Assembly: GCF_000224515.1 (NCBI RefSeq)
Contig: NZ_AGAF01000020.1
Location: 1-33,229, forward strand
DNA from: Desulfosporosinus sp. OT
GTDB lineage: Bacteria; Bacillota; Desulfitobacteriia; Desulfitobacteriales; Desulfitobacteriaceae
Direction: 5' to 3'
DNA: 33,229 nucleotides
Shown: positions 8,853 to 15,845 of the stretch, in pieces
Layout of the letters: each line of letters starts with the position of its first letter
Position numbering within the stretch: position 1 is the stretch's first letter
The notes under the pieces: model-generated
What the model was told of the DNA's origin: nothing
What the model saw: only the letters and a program-made list of their open reading frames with translations
The model's database searches: none
Translations under genes and position numbers: made by a program

Positions 8853-9047
8853 AATAATTACCTACCTTCGAAAGTTTCTATCAGCTTACGTTGATAGAAA
8901 TTTGATGGTGCAATGAATGAACTAAAACTTTTTCAAGGGTTTCCAAGGTATGGGAGGTAGATTTCTCTTTGAGGATATTTTCTTTACTTCGGTATCGTAG
9001 GAGTAACTATGCTGTTGCTAGATGATATTGCCGCAACTGTAAGGGCG

Positions 9048-9503
9048 CTAATACCTCCACCTGCCAGAGCCCAGGTCGGCATAAATCCATTGCGAGTCAG
9101 TGTACTGACTGGCCCAGCGAGTTTGGGGATTGTTATCAAAGGCTTTAGCGGCCGAAAATTTAGAGGTTTCGGAAGAAGAGGCGACAAAATTACTTTTATA
9201 GACACTGAATTCTCAGAGCGAATAACCATAACTATTATTAGCTCTTTGAGTGCCGTACATCCTGACATACCGACCGCTGGCGGCTAAGTTATCGATATCA
9301 TCCGTTCCGCCATCTCCGGTTGAGGTACGGTAAACGGTCGTCCAGTTGAGCTTATCATTGGAAACTTCGATACGATAGGCCTTGACATAAGCAGCTTCCC
9401 AGTTCAAAACAACCCGCTTGATGCTGGTTTCTGTTCCTAAATCAACGTAGATCCATTGGGGGTCACTGCCTCCCACTTGGAAGTTATAATGGGCTAACGT
9501 ATT
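9048..9503 (-). pseudogene. Decayed tandem F5/8 type C (discoidin, CBM32) domain gene
   Basis: One reading frame carries most of a discoidin domain (DPQWIYVDLGTETSIKRVVL, ANNSYGYSL). It is broken by a TGA at 9215-9213 exactly where the family has the Trp of the conserved YSLWEF ending. The same frame then continues as EFSVY and the start of a second domain (AAKAFDNNPQTRWAS, SQWIYADLGS), and ends at a TAG at 9050-9048. The 5' side is cut by a TAA at 9506-9504 before any signal peptide. After 9048 a different frame stays open to 8984 without recognisable homology. It is probably the relic of a larger surface or sugar-binding protein. Confidence 0.6.
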
Positions 9504-9607
9504 TTACACGTTAGGAGAGCGTTCCTTTTGCTAGTTATTACGAAAAATTAAAAAGCAAAGGCCTGAGCTCGGTACAGCAATTATAGAAATTGAGAAACGC
9601 TTGTCTG
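9504..9607. other. Spacer downstream of hydE
   Basis: No gene seen. A short hairpin (CTAACGT 9494-9500 with ACGTTAG 9508-9514) overlaps the edge of the discoidin pseudogene. No convincing terminator for the maturation operon was found here. Confidence 0.3.
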
Positions 9608-10681
9608 TCACCGTGAAATAAACTGCCGACTATCCCCTCTGCCCAAATCTACGTCAAAGCCCGCCGCCTGAATTCTACGTTCTATACAATATCGGCAATC
9701 TTCTGGATGATCATCTCCACAAATCTTGTTTTCATAAAGTTCATATTGTTTCCTAACCGATGTAGGGGTAATAATTGGCATCACTACATTAGCGCCCGCT
9801 TTCAAAGCGAGCTCCCTACCTTGGGGATCCAGAGTGCCGAGTGCCGTCGTGGCCGGAATAAGACTATCGGGAATAAGCAGTCTCGCCAAGGCCACCATCA
9901 CCAACGTATCCTTGAGTGTCCCGCCTTTTTCCGCTCCCAGTGGTGTCTCACTATGCGGAATAAACGGTCCGATTCCGATCATATCTGGATGAAATTCCTT
10001 TAAATATCGTAAGTCATCAGCCAAATCCGCGGGTGTTTGTCCAGGCAAACCCACCATAAACCCCGCCCCCACTTGGTAGCCCAAGTCCTTTAAGGCGCTC
10101 AAACAGGCCCGGCGATCATCAAAGAGCATCGTCGGATGTAGCTTTTCATACAGTTCTTGCGATGCCGTTTCATGGCGCATCAAAAAGCGATCTGCACCGG
10201 CGGCAAAAAGTCTTTGATAAGTTTCCGGTCGCCGCTCGCCGATGGACAACGTAATGGCTACCTCTGGATAACTCTTCCTAATTGCTCTAATTAGATCAAT
10301 GAAAATCTCCTCTGTGTACCAAAGATCTTCCCCGCTTTGCAAGACAAACGTCCGGTAACCTAATTTATACCCTTGAGCACAACAGGTCAAGATTTCTTCC
10401 GGAGTTAACCGATAGCGTTCCACTTTGGCATTAGAAGCCCGAATCCCGCAGTACCGGCAATCCTGCCGACAAATATTCGAGAACTCGATCAGCCCTCTCA
10501 AATAAACTTTATCTCCATAATAGGCCTGTTTCGTCTTCAGTGCGTAGCGGTATAAGATCTCTCTATCCGCATGAGTTATGTTTTCTAAGAGGTATGTGAT
10601 TTCCTCTTTTGTGAGGTCGTTTGTTTGATAGACTTTCTCTAATAAATTATGCCTGGTACTCACAAAAACCACTTCCTCCAT
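9608..10681 (-). CDS. hydE: [FeFe]-hydrogenase maturase HydE (radical SAM)
   Basis: A protein of up to 357 residues with the radical-SAM motif CRQDCRYC (C71, C75, C78), preceded by GLIEFSNI, and with the later conserved elements LQSGED and GFMVGLPGQT. Near the C-terminus C-x7-C-x2-C (CGDDHPEDCRYC) matches the second, non-essential cluster site of HydE. It acts with HydG on the organometallic precursor of the H-cluster 2Fe subunit. It is the last gene of the maturation cluster, 138 bp after hydF, with a hairpin in the gap. Start is uncertain: the ATG at 10681 has no ribosome site, and a GTG at 10663 has GGAGG 11 nt upstream and may be the true start. Confidence 0.93.
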   Translation of the reverse strand: MEEVVFVSTRHNLLEKVYQTNDLTKEEITYLLENITHADREILYRYALKTKQAYYGDKVYLRGLIEFSNICRQDCRYCGIRASNAKVERYRLTPEEILTCCAQGYKLGYRTFVLQSGEDLWYTEEIFIDLIRAIRKSYPEVAITLSIGERRPETYQRLFAAGADRFLMRHETASQELYEKLHPTMLFDDRRACLSALKDLGYQVGAGFMVGLPGQTPADLADDLRYLKEFHPDMIGIGPFIPHSETPLGAEKGGTLKDTLVMVALARLLIPDSLIPATTALGTLDPQGRELALKAGANVVMPIITPTSVRKQYELYENKICGDDHPEDCRYCIERRIQAAGFDVDLGRGDSRQFISR

Positions 10682-10714
10682 CCTGTATTATTCATATTAC
10701 CCAAGGATAGAGTA

Positions 10715-10762
10715 GGCAGGTACGTTGTTTCTGATACTGAAAGAAAAAACATTGTACCTGCC
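10715..10762 (-). other. Long-range hairpin between hydF and hydE
   Basis: The 9-bp arms GGCAGGTAC and GTACCTGCC (10715-10723 and 10754-10762) enclose a loop that can pair further (GTTT with AAAC). No T-tract follows on the minus strand, so it looks like an mRNA processing or stability element, not a terminator. Confidence 0.4.
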
Positions 10763-10819
10763 TCTCTGTCTCACCTCGTCGTATCTTCGTTCACTTTCGA
10801 GCGTTGCACCCCTAAGCTC

Positions 10820-12067
10820 TCAGCATAGTTCTTCCTCTTCCAAAATTATCTTAGCCAGGGGGAATGGTTCAAGGGCTCTCGGAAGTAAGCCCTGAACATA
10901 AGCAATGAGAATACCGTAGTTGACAATGGGCACACCATGATATTTTGCACCGTCTACCCTGCTGAGCATTCCTGTTCTGTTCATCATACAGGCTCCACAA
11001 TGGACGATCAGGGCATATTTCTTAATGTCATCAGTAAAAGTTGCTCCTGCGGAGAATTCAAAATCGATCTGCTTCCCAGTCCGCTGACGTATCCACCGGG
11101 GTATCTTCACCTTGCCAATATCGTCCGCTTGTCGGTGATGTGTACACCCTTCAGCTATTAAAACCTTATCTCCATCCTTAAGTCTTTCGATGGCTTTAGC
11201 ACCTTTTATGAATTCTGTTAAATCTCCCTTTTGTCTGGCAAAAAGAATAGAAAATGACGTCATTAAAATATCCTTGGGGGTATCTGCCGCAACTTTTAGA
11301 AAGACCTGCGAATCGGTGACGACCAGCTTTGGCTTTTTAGCCAGATTACTTAAAGTTTCTCTCAGTTCGAATTCCTTAGTTACAATCGCCATAGCATCGC
11401 TTTCCAGAATGTCTCTTATGGTTTGCTGTTGGGGAAGAATAAGCCTCCCCTTTGGCGCTGCTTTGTCAATAGGAGTAACAAGTACCACAAAATCGCCCGG
11501 GTTAATTAGATCTCCCACAATTTTAAACTTATCTTCATCCTCCGGAATAACAGAAATGATAGCGTTCTTTAATTCCTTGATCCCCTGCTTCTGAAGAGCG
11601 GACACAGAAACTATCGGAATGCCCAGTGACTCTTGAAGATTCGTTGCTAGTCTGTTAGGATCATCATTATCGAGGATATCGATCTTATTTAAAACCACAA
11701 TAATTGGTTTCTTCTTTGCCTTAAACTTATCTATGATTAAGCTGTCTTCTTCACTAATTCCTCTCTTGACATCAACGATTAGCAGCGCCACATCTGTAAT
11801 ATCTAGAACCTCCAAGGTCTTCTGAATTCTGAGCTGTCCTAATTCTCCGACATCGTCAATTCCGGCTGTATCAATGATTACACAGGGCCCGATCGGTAAT
11901 ATTTCCATTGCTTTAAATACTGGGTCAGTCGTTGTGCCCTTCACGTCTGACACTATCGCTGTTTCCTGTCCTGTTATGGCATTGATCACGCTGGATTTCC
12001 CCGCATTTCTCTTGCCAAATAGCGCCAAATGGACTCTCACGCCTCTCGGCGTTTCATTCAAGCTCAT
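10820..12067 (-). CDS. hydF: [FeFe]-hydrogenase maturation GTPase HydF
   Basis: A protein of 415 residues. GTPase motifs are G1 GKRNAGKSS (18-26), G3 DTAG (66-69) and G4 NKID (127-130). A dimerisation domain follows, then the 4Fe-4S domain with C308, H310 and HCGAC (H356, C357, C360), the CxH...HCxxC signature of HydF. It is the cytoplasmic scaffold on which the 2Fe subcluster is assembled and handed to HydA. The start at 12067 (MSLNET) is chosen because GGGGAGGG lies upstream; the frame extends to 12106, but that extension runs through a hairpin. It follows aspA after a 129-bp spacer holding a mobile-element-like structure. Confidence 0.95.
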   Translation of the reverse strand: MSLNETPRGVRVHLALFGKRNAGKSSVINAITGQETAIVSDVKGTTTDPVFKAMEILPIGPCVIIDTAGIDDVGELGQLRIQKTLEVLDITDVALLIVDVKRGISEEDSLIIDKFKAKKKPIIVVLNKIDILDNDDPNRLATNLQESLGIPIVSVSALQKQGIKELKNAIISVIPEDEDKFKIVGDLINPGDFVVLVTPIDKAAPKGRLILPQQQTIRDILESDAMAIVTKEFELRETLSNLAKKPKLVVTDSQVFLKVAADTPKDILMTSFSILFARQKGDLTEFIKGAKAIERLKDGDKVLIAEGCTHHRQADDIGKVKIPRWIRQRTGKQIDFEFSAGATFTDDIKKYALIVHCGACMMNRTGMLSRVDGAKYHGVPIVNYGILIAYVQGLLPRALEPFPLAKIILEEEELC

Positions 12068-12093
12068 CAAAATCCCTCCCCAGATCATCCTAC

Positions 12094-12200
12094 GGGGAAT
12101 GCCCACTTCTATAAATGGGCATTCCCCCGGTGCTCCGCTTCAAACGGGTTAAACTCCCCACCTGAAGCCCTGATGTTCAGCTTTAGCTAAACGAGTTTAC
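12094..12200 (+). mobile_element. Possible IS200/IS605-type right-end scar between aspA and hydF
   Basis: A perfect 12-bp stem (12094-12105 with 12116-12127) is followed by a segment in which TAAACTC (12150-12156) pairs at long range with GAGTTTA (12193-12199). That outer stem encloses CTGAAGCCC and a small hairpin with CTTTAGC in its loop (12175-12192). This arrangement resembles the right ends of tnpB-carrying IS200/IS605 elements, from which omega RNAs derive. The aspA stop codon (12199-12197) lies inside the outer stem. No tnpA or tnpB is present. Identification is by pattern memory only. Confidence 0.35.
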
Positions 12201-13612
12201 TTTCCAGGGACTCCAAGAAGGCCCGGTATTCCTGGTTTTGTGACTTCAAATGGATTCAATATCTCGTTGATTCTAGAATTAGAGAAAATTTTTTCTTCTA
12301 TTAATATGTCTCTTACTGTCTTATCTTCTCGTAAAGCTTTTCTTGCTATATAACCGGCTTTTTCATAGCCTAGGTGATGAACCAAAGCGGTAGCCAGCAC
12401 TGCTGATCTTTCAAGAGTTTCTTGGCATTTTTCTTTATTCGCTTTAATTCCTGCGATGCACTTCTCTCTAAATATAGTGACTCCCTTATCCAGCAGTTCT
12501 AGTGATTCCAATAAGCATTCCGCTATAAGAGGCATAAATGAGTTGAGTTCAAGCTGCCCTGAAGAAGCGGCCATCGTAATAGCATAATCATTGGCCATAA
12601 CTCTCATCGCAACCTGGCCTATCATTTCTGGTATTACCGGGTTCACCTTTCCGGGCATAATTGTTGAACCGGCCTGCATCTGAGGAAGCTCTATTTCACC
12701 GAACCCTCCCTTGGGACCTGAAGATAGCAGTCTTAAATCATTGGATAGTTTCAAAAGGTTGGTGCTGCAGGCTTTCAAAAGTCCGGAAACTTCTACAAAT
12801 ACGTCATTATTTTGGGTTATATCCAGGGGATAGTCGGACCTAGCCAAACCTAGTCCTGTTAACTCCTGAATAACATCCGTAACCATAAATATGTACTTGT
12901 GAGAAGCATTGACACCAGTGCCGATGGCCGTACCTCCCAGATTAATCTGCCTCAATCGTTCTTCTACCTTGTAGACTCTCCAGCGGTCTCTTTCTATAGC
13001 CTTGGCATACGCCCCAAATTCCTGTCCCAACATCATCGGCAACGCATCCATTAGCTCAGTCCTGCCAAGTTTGAGCACATCACTAAATTCGATTTCCTTT
13101 CCCTGCAACGCTTCCTGAAGTTCTGCCAGAGAATTGCTTAATTTTCTGAGCAGATGAATCGCAGCAATTCTCAGTGCTGTTGGATAAACATCATTCGTCG
13201 ATTGCGACATGTTAACATCATTTAGCGGATGAACAATTTCATAGTCGCCTTTTTTTCCGCCTAATATCTCAATCGCCCTGTTAGCAATAACTTCATTCAC
13301 GTTCATATTCGTTGATGTGCCCGCGCCTCCTTGAAAAGTGGATACTATAAATTCATGATCGAATTTGCCTTCAATAACTTCCTCACTGGCTCGAATTATC
13401 GAATCTGCTTTATCCTCCGTCAGTTGCTTTAATTGTTTATGTACCATTGCTGCTGCCTTTTTTATTAAAGCAATTTCGTAGATGAGTTTTAGATTGACAC
13501 CTTTGGACCCTAAATCAAAGTTCTCTTGCGCCCTTTTTGTGTTGATCCCACAAAATGAATTTTCTGGAATATTCCATTCTCCAATTTGGTCCTTTTCAAT
13601 TCTAAAATTCAC
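12197..13612 (-). CDS. aspA: Aspartate ammonia-lyase
   Basis: A protein of 471 residues of the aspartase/fumarase superfamily, catalysing L-aspartate to fumarate plus ammonium in the cytoplasm. The signature loop reads GSTIMPGKVNP, with the catalytic Ser position occupied by the usual S of the GS pair. Other family segments are TSTNMNVNEVIANRA and MSQSTNDVYPTA. The end LNPFEVTKPGIPG resembles aspartases more than fumarases, which end differently. The start is a GTG at 13612 with GGAGG 8 nt upstream. It sits inside the hydrogenase maturation cluster, between hydG and hydF. Supplying ammonium for the bridging dithiomethylamine ligand is a plausible reason, but that is inference. Confidence 0.9.
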   Translation of the reverse strand: MNFRIEKDQIGEWNIPENSFCGINTKRAQENFDLGSKGVNLKLIYEIALIKKAAAMVHKQLKQLTEDKADSIIRASEEVIEGKFDHEFIVSTFQGGAGTSTNMNVNEVIANRAIEILGGKKGDYEIVHPLNDVNMSQSTNDVYPTALRIAAIHLLRKLSNSLAELQEALQGKEIEFSDVLKLGRTELMDALPMMLGQEFGAYAKAIERDRWRVYKVEERLRQINLGGTAIGTGVNASHKYIFMVTDVIQELTGLGLARSDYPLDITQNNDVFVEVSGLLKACSTNLLKLSNDLRLLSSGPKGGFGEIELPQMQAGSTIMPGKVNPVIPEMIGQVAMRVMANDYAITMAASSGQLELNSFMPLIAECLLESLELLDKGVTIFREKCIAGIKANKEKCQETLERSAVLATALVHHLGYEKAGYIARKALREDKTVRDILIEEKIFSNSRINEILNPFEVTKPGIPGLLGVPGK

Positions 13613-13934
13613 GTTATTTCCTCCACAAATTATGGCTTTCTAATTTACTTACATCAGTGATCTACCAAAAGCAACTATTGCAAAGAGAGCACTTAAGCGG
13701 AATTTGCGTAAGCGAACGCAGACAATGAAGCGTTAAGCACGCCAACGGGACTTGTCCATGGATGGACTGATGCCGCGGTGCCATGGATGGCAAAGAGCGG
13801 CACACATGCAGTAGTACCTGGGGGTTTTGGCGTGTAGCTTTATTGTCAAGTGAGTAGCAAATGCAGCGTGGGCGAACGTACATTAGTTGCTTGACCCGCA
13901 ATTCGTGGTTTCCGCAGGATATCATTAGGACACT
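13613..13934. repeat. Structured, GC-richer intergenic element between hydG and aspA
   Basis: There is no credible gene in this 322-bp gap. It holds two neighbouring hairpins with the same TGGA loop but different stem pairs: GTCCA-TGGA-TGGAC (13754-13767) and TGCCA-TGGA-TGGCA (13779-13792). Other small stems built on GCGT/ACGC and TTAAGC words surround them. The part nearest aspA (13613-13660) is AT-rich leader with the GGAGG of aspA. Confidence 0.5.
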
Positions 13935-15350
13935 CTAGAACCTTAAATCTCTCTCTCCGGCCTCAATTCTTTTCAGTTTCTCTTCAGCCGCTTTTCTGGC
14001 TGCCTCCTTAGGAATATCCATAAGTCCTTTTTCGATAACTTTTTTACCTAATTCTTTCATCTCATCATCGGCATAGTCTAAAAGGAATTCTCTAAAGGTA
14101 AGCAAAGCATTCGGTTGACAAACATTGCCTATTTGTCCTGCTTTAGCCAAAACCATAAACCGATCCCCAGTTCTTCCTTCTCGATAGCAAGCAGTACAGT
14201 AGCTAGGTATATAACCACTTTCACACAAACTCTTAATGACTTCCATCGGTGATCGATGATCGGCCACTTCAAATTGCGGTTTTTCGACTGTTTTATCAAT
14301 TCCATGTTCCTTCGAGTAAGCGCCTACTCCTGTACACGAGCCGGCACTGAATTGTGAAATTCCTAGGGCGAGTACTTCCTCCCTAAAACCGGCCTCTTCT
14401 CTGGTCGATAATATCATACCCGTATAGGGAACAGCCAATCTTAAAACCGCGACTAGTTTTTTAAATTCATCATCTGTAACAAGGTAGGGCAGATCATTCA
14501 GATCCACGCCCTCAGCGGCTCTCAGTCTGGGAACAGAAATTGTGTGCGGACCAACGCCGAAGGCATCCTCGAGATGTTCAGCATGCATAAGCATCGCTAT
14601 TGTTTCGTATTTGTGCTCATATAATCCGTATAATACCCCAATACCCACATCACCAATTCCAGCTTCCATGGCTCTGTCCATGGCTGTAGTATGCCAATTG
14701 TAATTATGCTTGGGACCTGTCGGATGCATTTTTTCATAAACTTCTTGATTATACGTCTCCTGGAATAGAGTATATGTACCAATGTCAGCATCTTTTAAGC
14801 GTTTATAATTCTCAACGGTCGTTGCCGCTACGTTGATGTTAATTCGCCTTATGCTTCCATTATCAAATTTCAACGAATAGATTTTCTTTATGCACTCAAT
14901 TACATAATCCAAGGAGCAATTGATTGGATCTTCTCCTGCCTCTATGACAATTCTTTTGTGGCCTAAAGACTCTAGTATTTTCACTTCCTCTTCTAATTGT
15001 TCCATAGTCAGTTTGCTTCTCTTGAGACTCTCATTACAGGCCTGATAGCCGCAATATACACAGCCATTGACACAATAACTACTTATATATAGTGGTGCAA
15101 ATAAAACGATTCTCTTGCCATATATTTTTTCCTTTATTTCTTTAGCCGTCTTAAACATTTCAGTCAAAACATTAGGATCATTAATATTTAGCAGAACTGC
15201 AGCTTCTCTATGGCTCAGTCCTTGACAAGTCTTTGCTTTTTCAAGAATTGCTCTGACTAGATCCTTTTCTTTAGCCTTTTCAACACCTTCATCCAATGAT
15301 TTTCTTATTTCTTCGTCAATAATGAAATCTTTCGCCAAATACTCTTGCAT
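13935..15350 (-). CDS. hydG: [FeFe]-hydrogenase maturase HydG (radical SAM tyrosine lyase)
   Basis: A protein of 471 residues, close to the usual length. The N-terminal radical-SAM cluster motif is CVNGCVYC (C93, C97, C100). The C-terminal auxiliary cluster region has CTACYREGRTGDRF followed by a third Cys in GNVCQPNA. HydG cleaves tyrosine to p-cresol and dehydroglycine and makes the Fe(CO)2CN synthon for the H-cluster. ThiH, its relative, lacks this C-terminal set. The ATG at 15350 follows GGAGG placed in the end of the preceding small gene, with a 2-bp gap, so translation is probably coupled. Confidence 0.95.
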   Translation of the reverse strand: MQEYLAKDFIIDEEIRKSLDEGVEKAKEKDLVRAILEKAKTCQGLSHREAAVLLNINDPNVLTEMFKTAKEIKEKIYGKRIVLFAPLYISSYCVNGCVYCGYQACNESLKRSKLTMEQLEEEVKILESLGHKRIVIEAGEDPINCSLDYVIECIKKIYSLKFDNGSIRRININVAATTVENYKRLKDADIGTYTLFQETYNQEVYEKMHPTGPKHNYNWHTTAMDRAMEAGIGDVGIGVLYGLYEHKYETIAMLMHAEHLEDAFGVGPHTISVPRLRAAEGVDLNDLPYLVTDDEFKKLVAVLRLAVPYTGMILSTREEAGFREEVLALGISQFSAGSCTGVGAYSKEHGIDKTVEKPQFEVADHRSPMEVIKSLCESGYIPSYCTACYREGRTGDRFMVLAKAGQIGNVCQPNALLTFREFLLDYADDEMKELGKKVIEKGLMDIPKEAARKAAEEKLKRIEAGERDLRF

Positions 15351-15352
15351 TT

Positions 15353-15607
15353 TTATTCCTCCAATTTCTTAGTTAAAGCCGATTTAACATTTACCCCTTT
15401 GATCTTCCCTAATTTACCTGTCATCGCACTAATTTCATCCGAGGTTCCCTCAACGATCAAGGAGATAATCGATATGCCTCTTTCTTTACGAGGGATCCCC
15501 ATTCTGCCGATTATGATGCTGGCCAATTCATGCAACGTTTCATTAACCTTATTAGCACTTTCAAATTCTTCAATCACGATGCCTATGACGCCTATTCTCT
15601 TATCCAT
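15353..15607 (-). CDS. TM1266-like iron-only hydrogenase system regulator (ACT/NikR-C fold)
   Basis: A small protein of 84 residues with beta-alpha-beta patterns (RIGVIGIVIEE and ISIISLIVEGTSDEISAMTGKLGKIKGVNVKSALT segments). This matches the TM1266 family, which has the regulatory ferredoxin-like fold of NikR's C-terminal domain without a DNA-binding part. The family is found almost only beside hydE/hydF/hydG and is annotated as a putative regulator; its mechanism is unknown to me. It is the first gene of the maturation cluster. Its ATG at 15607 follows TGGAGG. No strong promoter is seen between it and the hairpin at 15657-15700. Confidence 0.88.
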   Translation of the reverse strand: MDKRIGVIGIVIEEFESANKVNETLHELASIIIGRMGIPRKERGISIISLIVEGTSDEISAMTGKLGKIKGVNVKSALTKKLEE

Positions 15608-15656
15608 GTTTTGTTTCCTCCAAATATAGAAAACCAGTCAGTTTATACAACTAAAA

Positions 15657-15700
15657 TAGCTAAGGTGCCTTCTTACAACAGTAAGAAGGCACCTTAGCTA
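15657..15700 (-). terminator. 20-bp perfect hairpin between hydA copy 2 and the maturation cluster
   Basis: Arms 15657-15676 and 15681-15700 pair perfectly around AACA. On the minus strand the stem is followed by four Ts. It should stop or attenuate transcription from hydCBA copy 2 before the TM1266-hydG-aspA-hydF-hydE genes, which begin only 50 bp further on. Confidence 0.75.
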
Positions 15701-15845
15701 TTAACCTTCTCCTTTTGCTCAGAATAATCCTTACAATCAGGTGTAGTTTTGCGGTTTGTGGGATCCACTTTGCCGGATAATTCCAACACAACAGATAAAT
15801 CCACTCCCTATAAAATTTTTTAGACAAACTTAAACATAGTCAATA

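Noticed and set aside
9009-9287. 92-codon plus-strand frame
   Set aside because: It lies opposite the discoidin pseudogene, whose homology explains the openness. The plus-strand translation has no recognisable domain.
13662-13925. 87-codon minus-strand frame between hydG and aspA
   Set aside because: It runs through hairpins, has many Cys/Arg/His/Ser codons typical of non-coding GC-richer DNA, and has no ribosome site.
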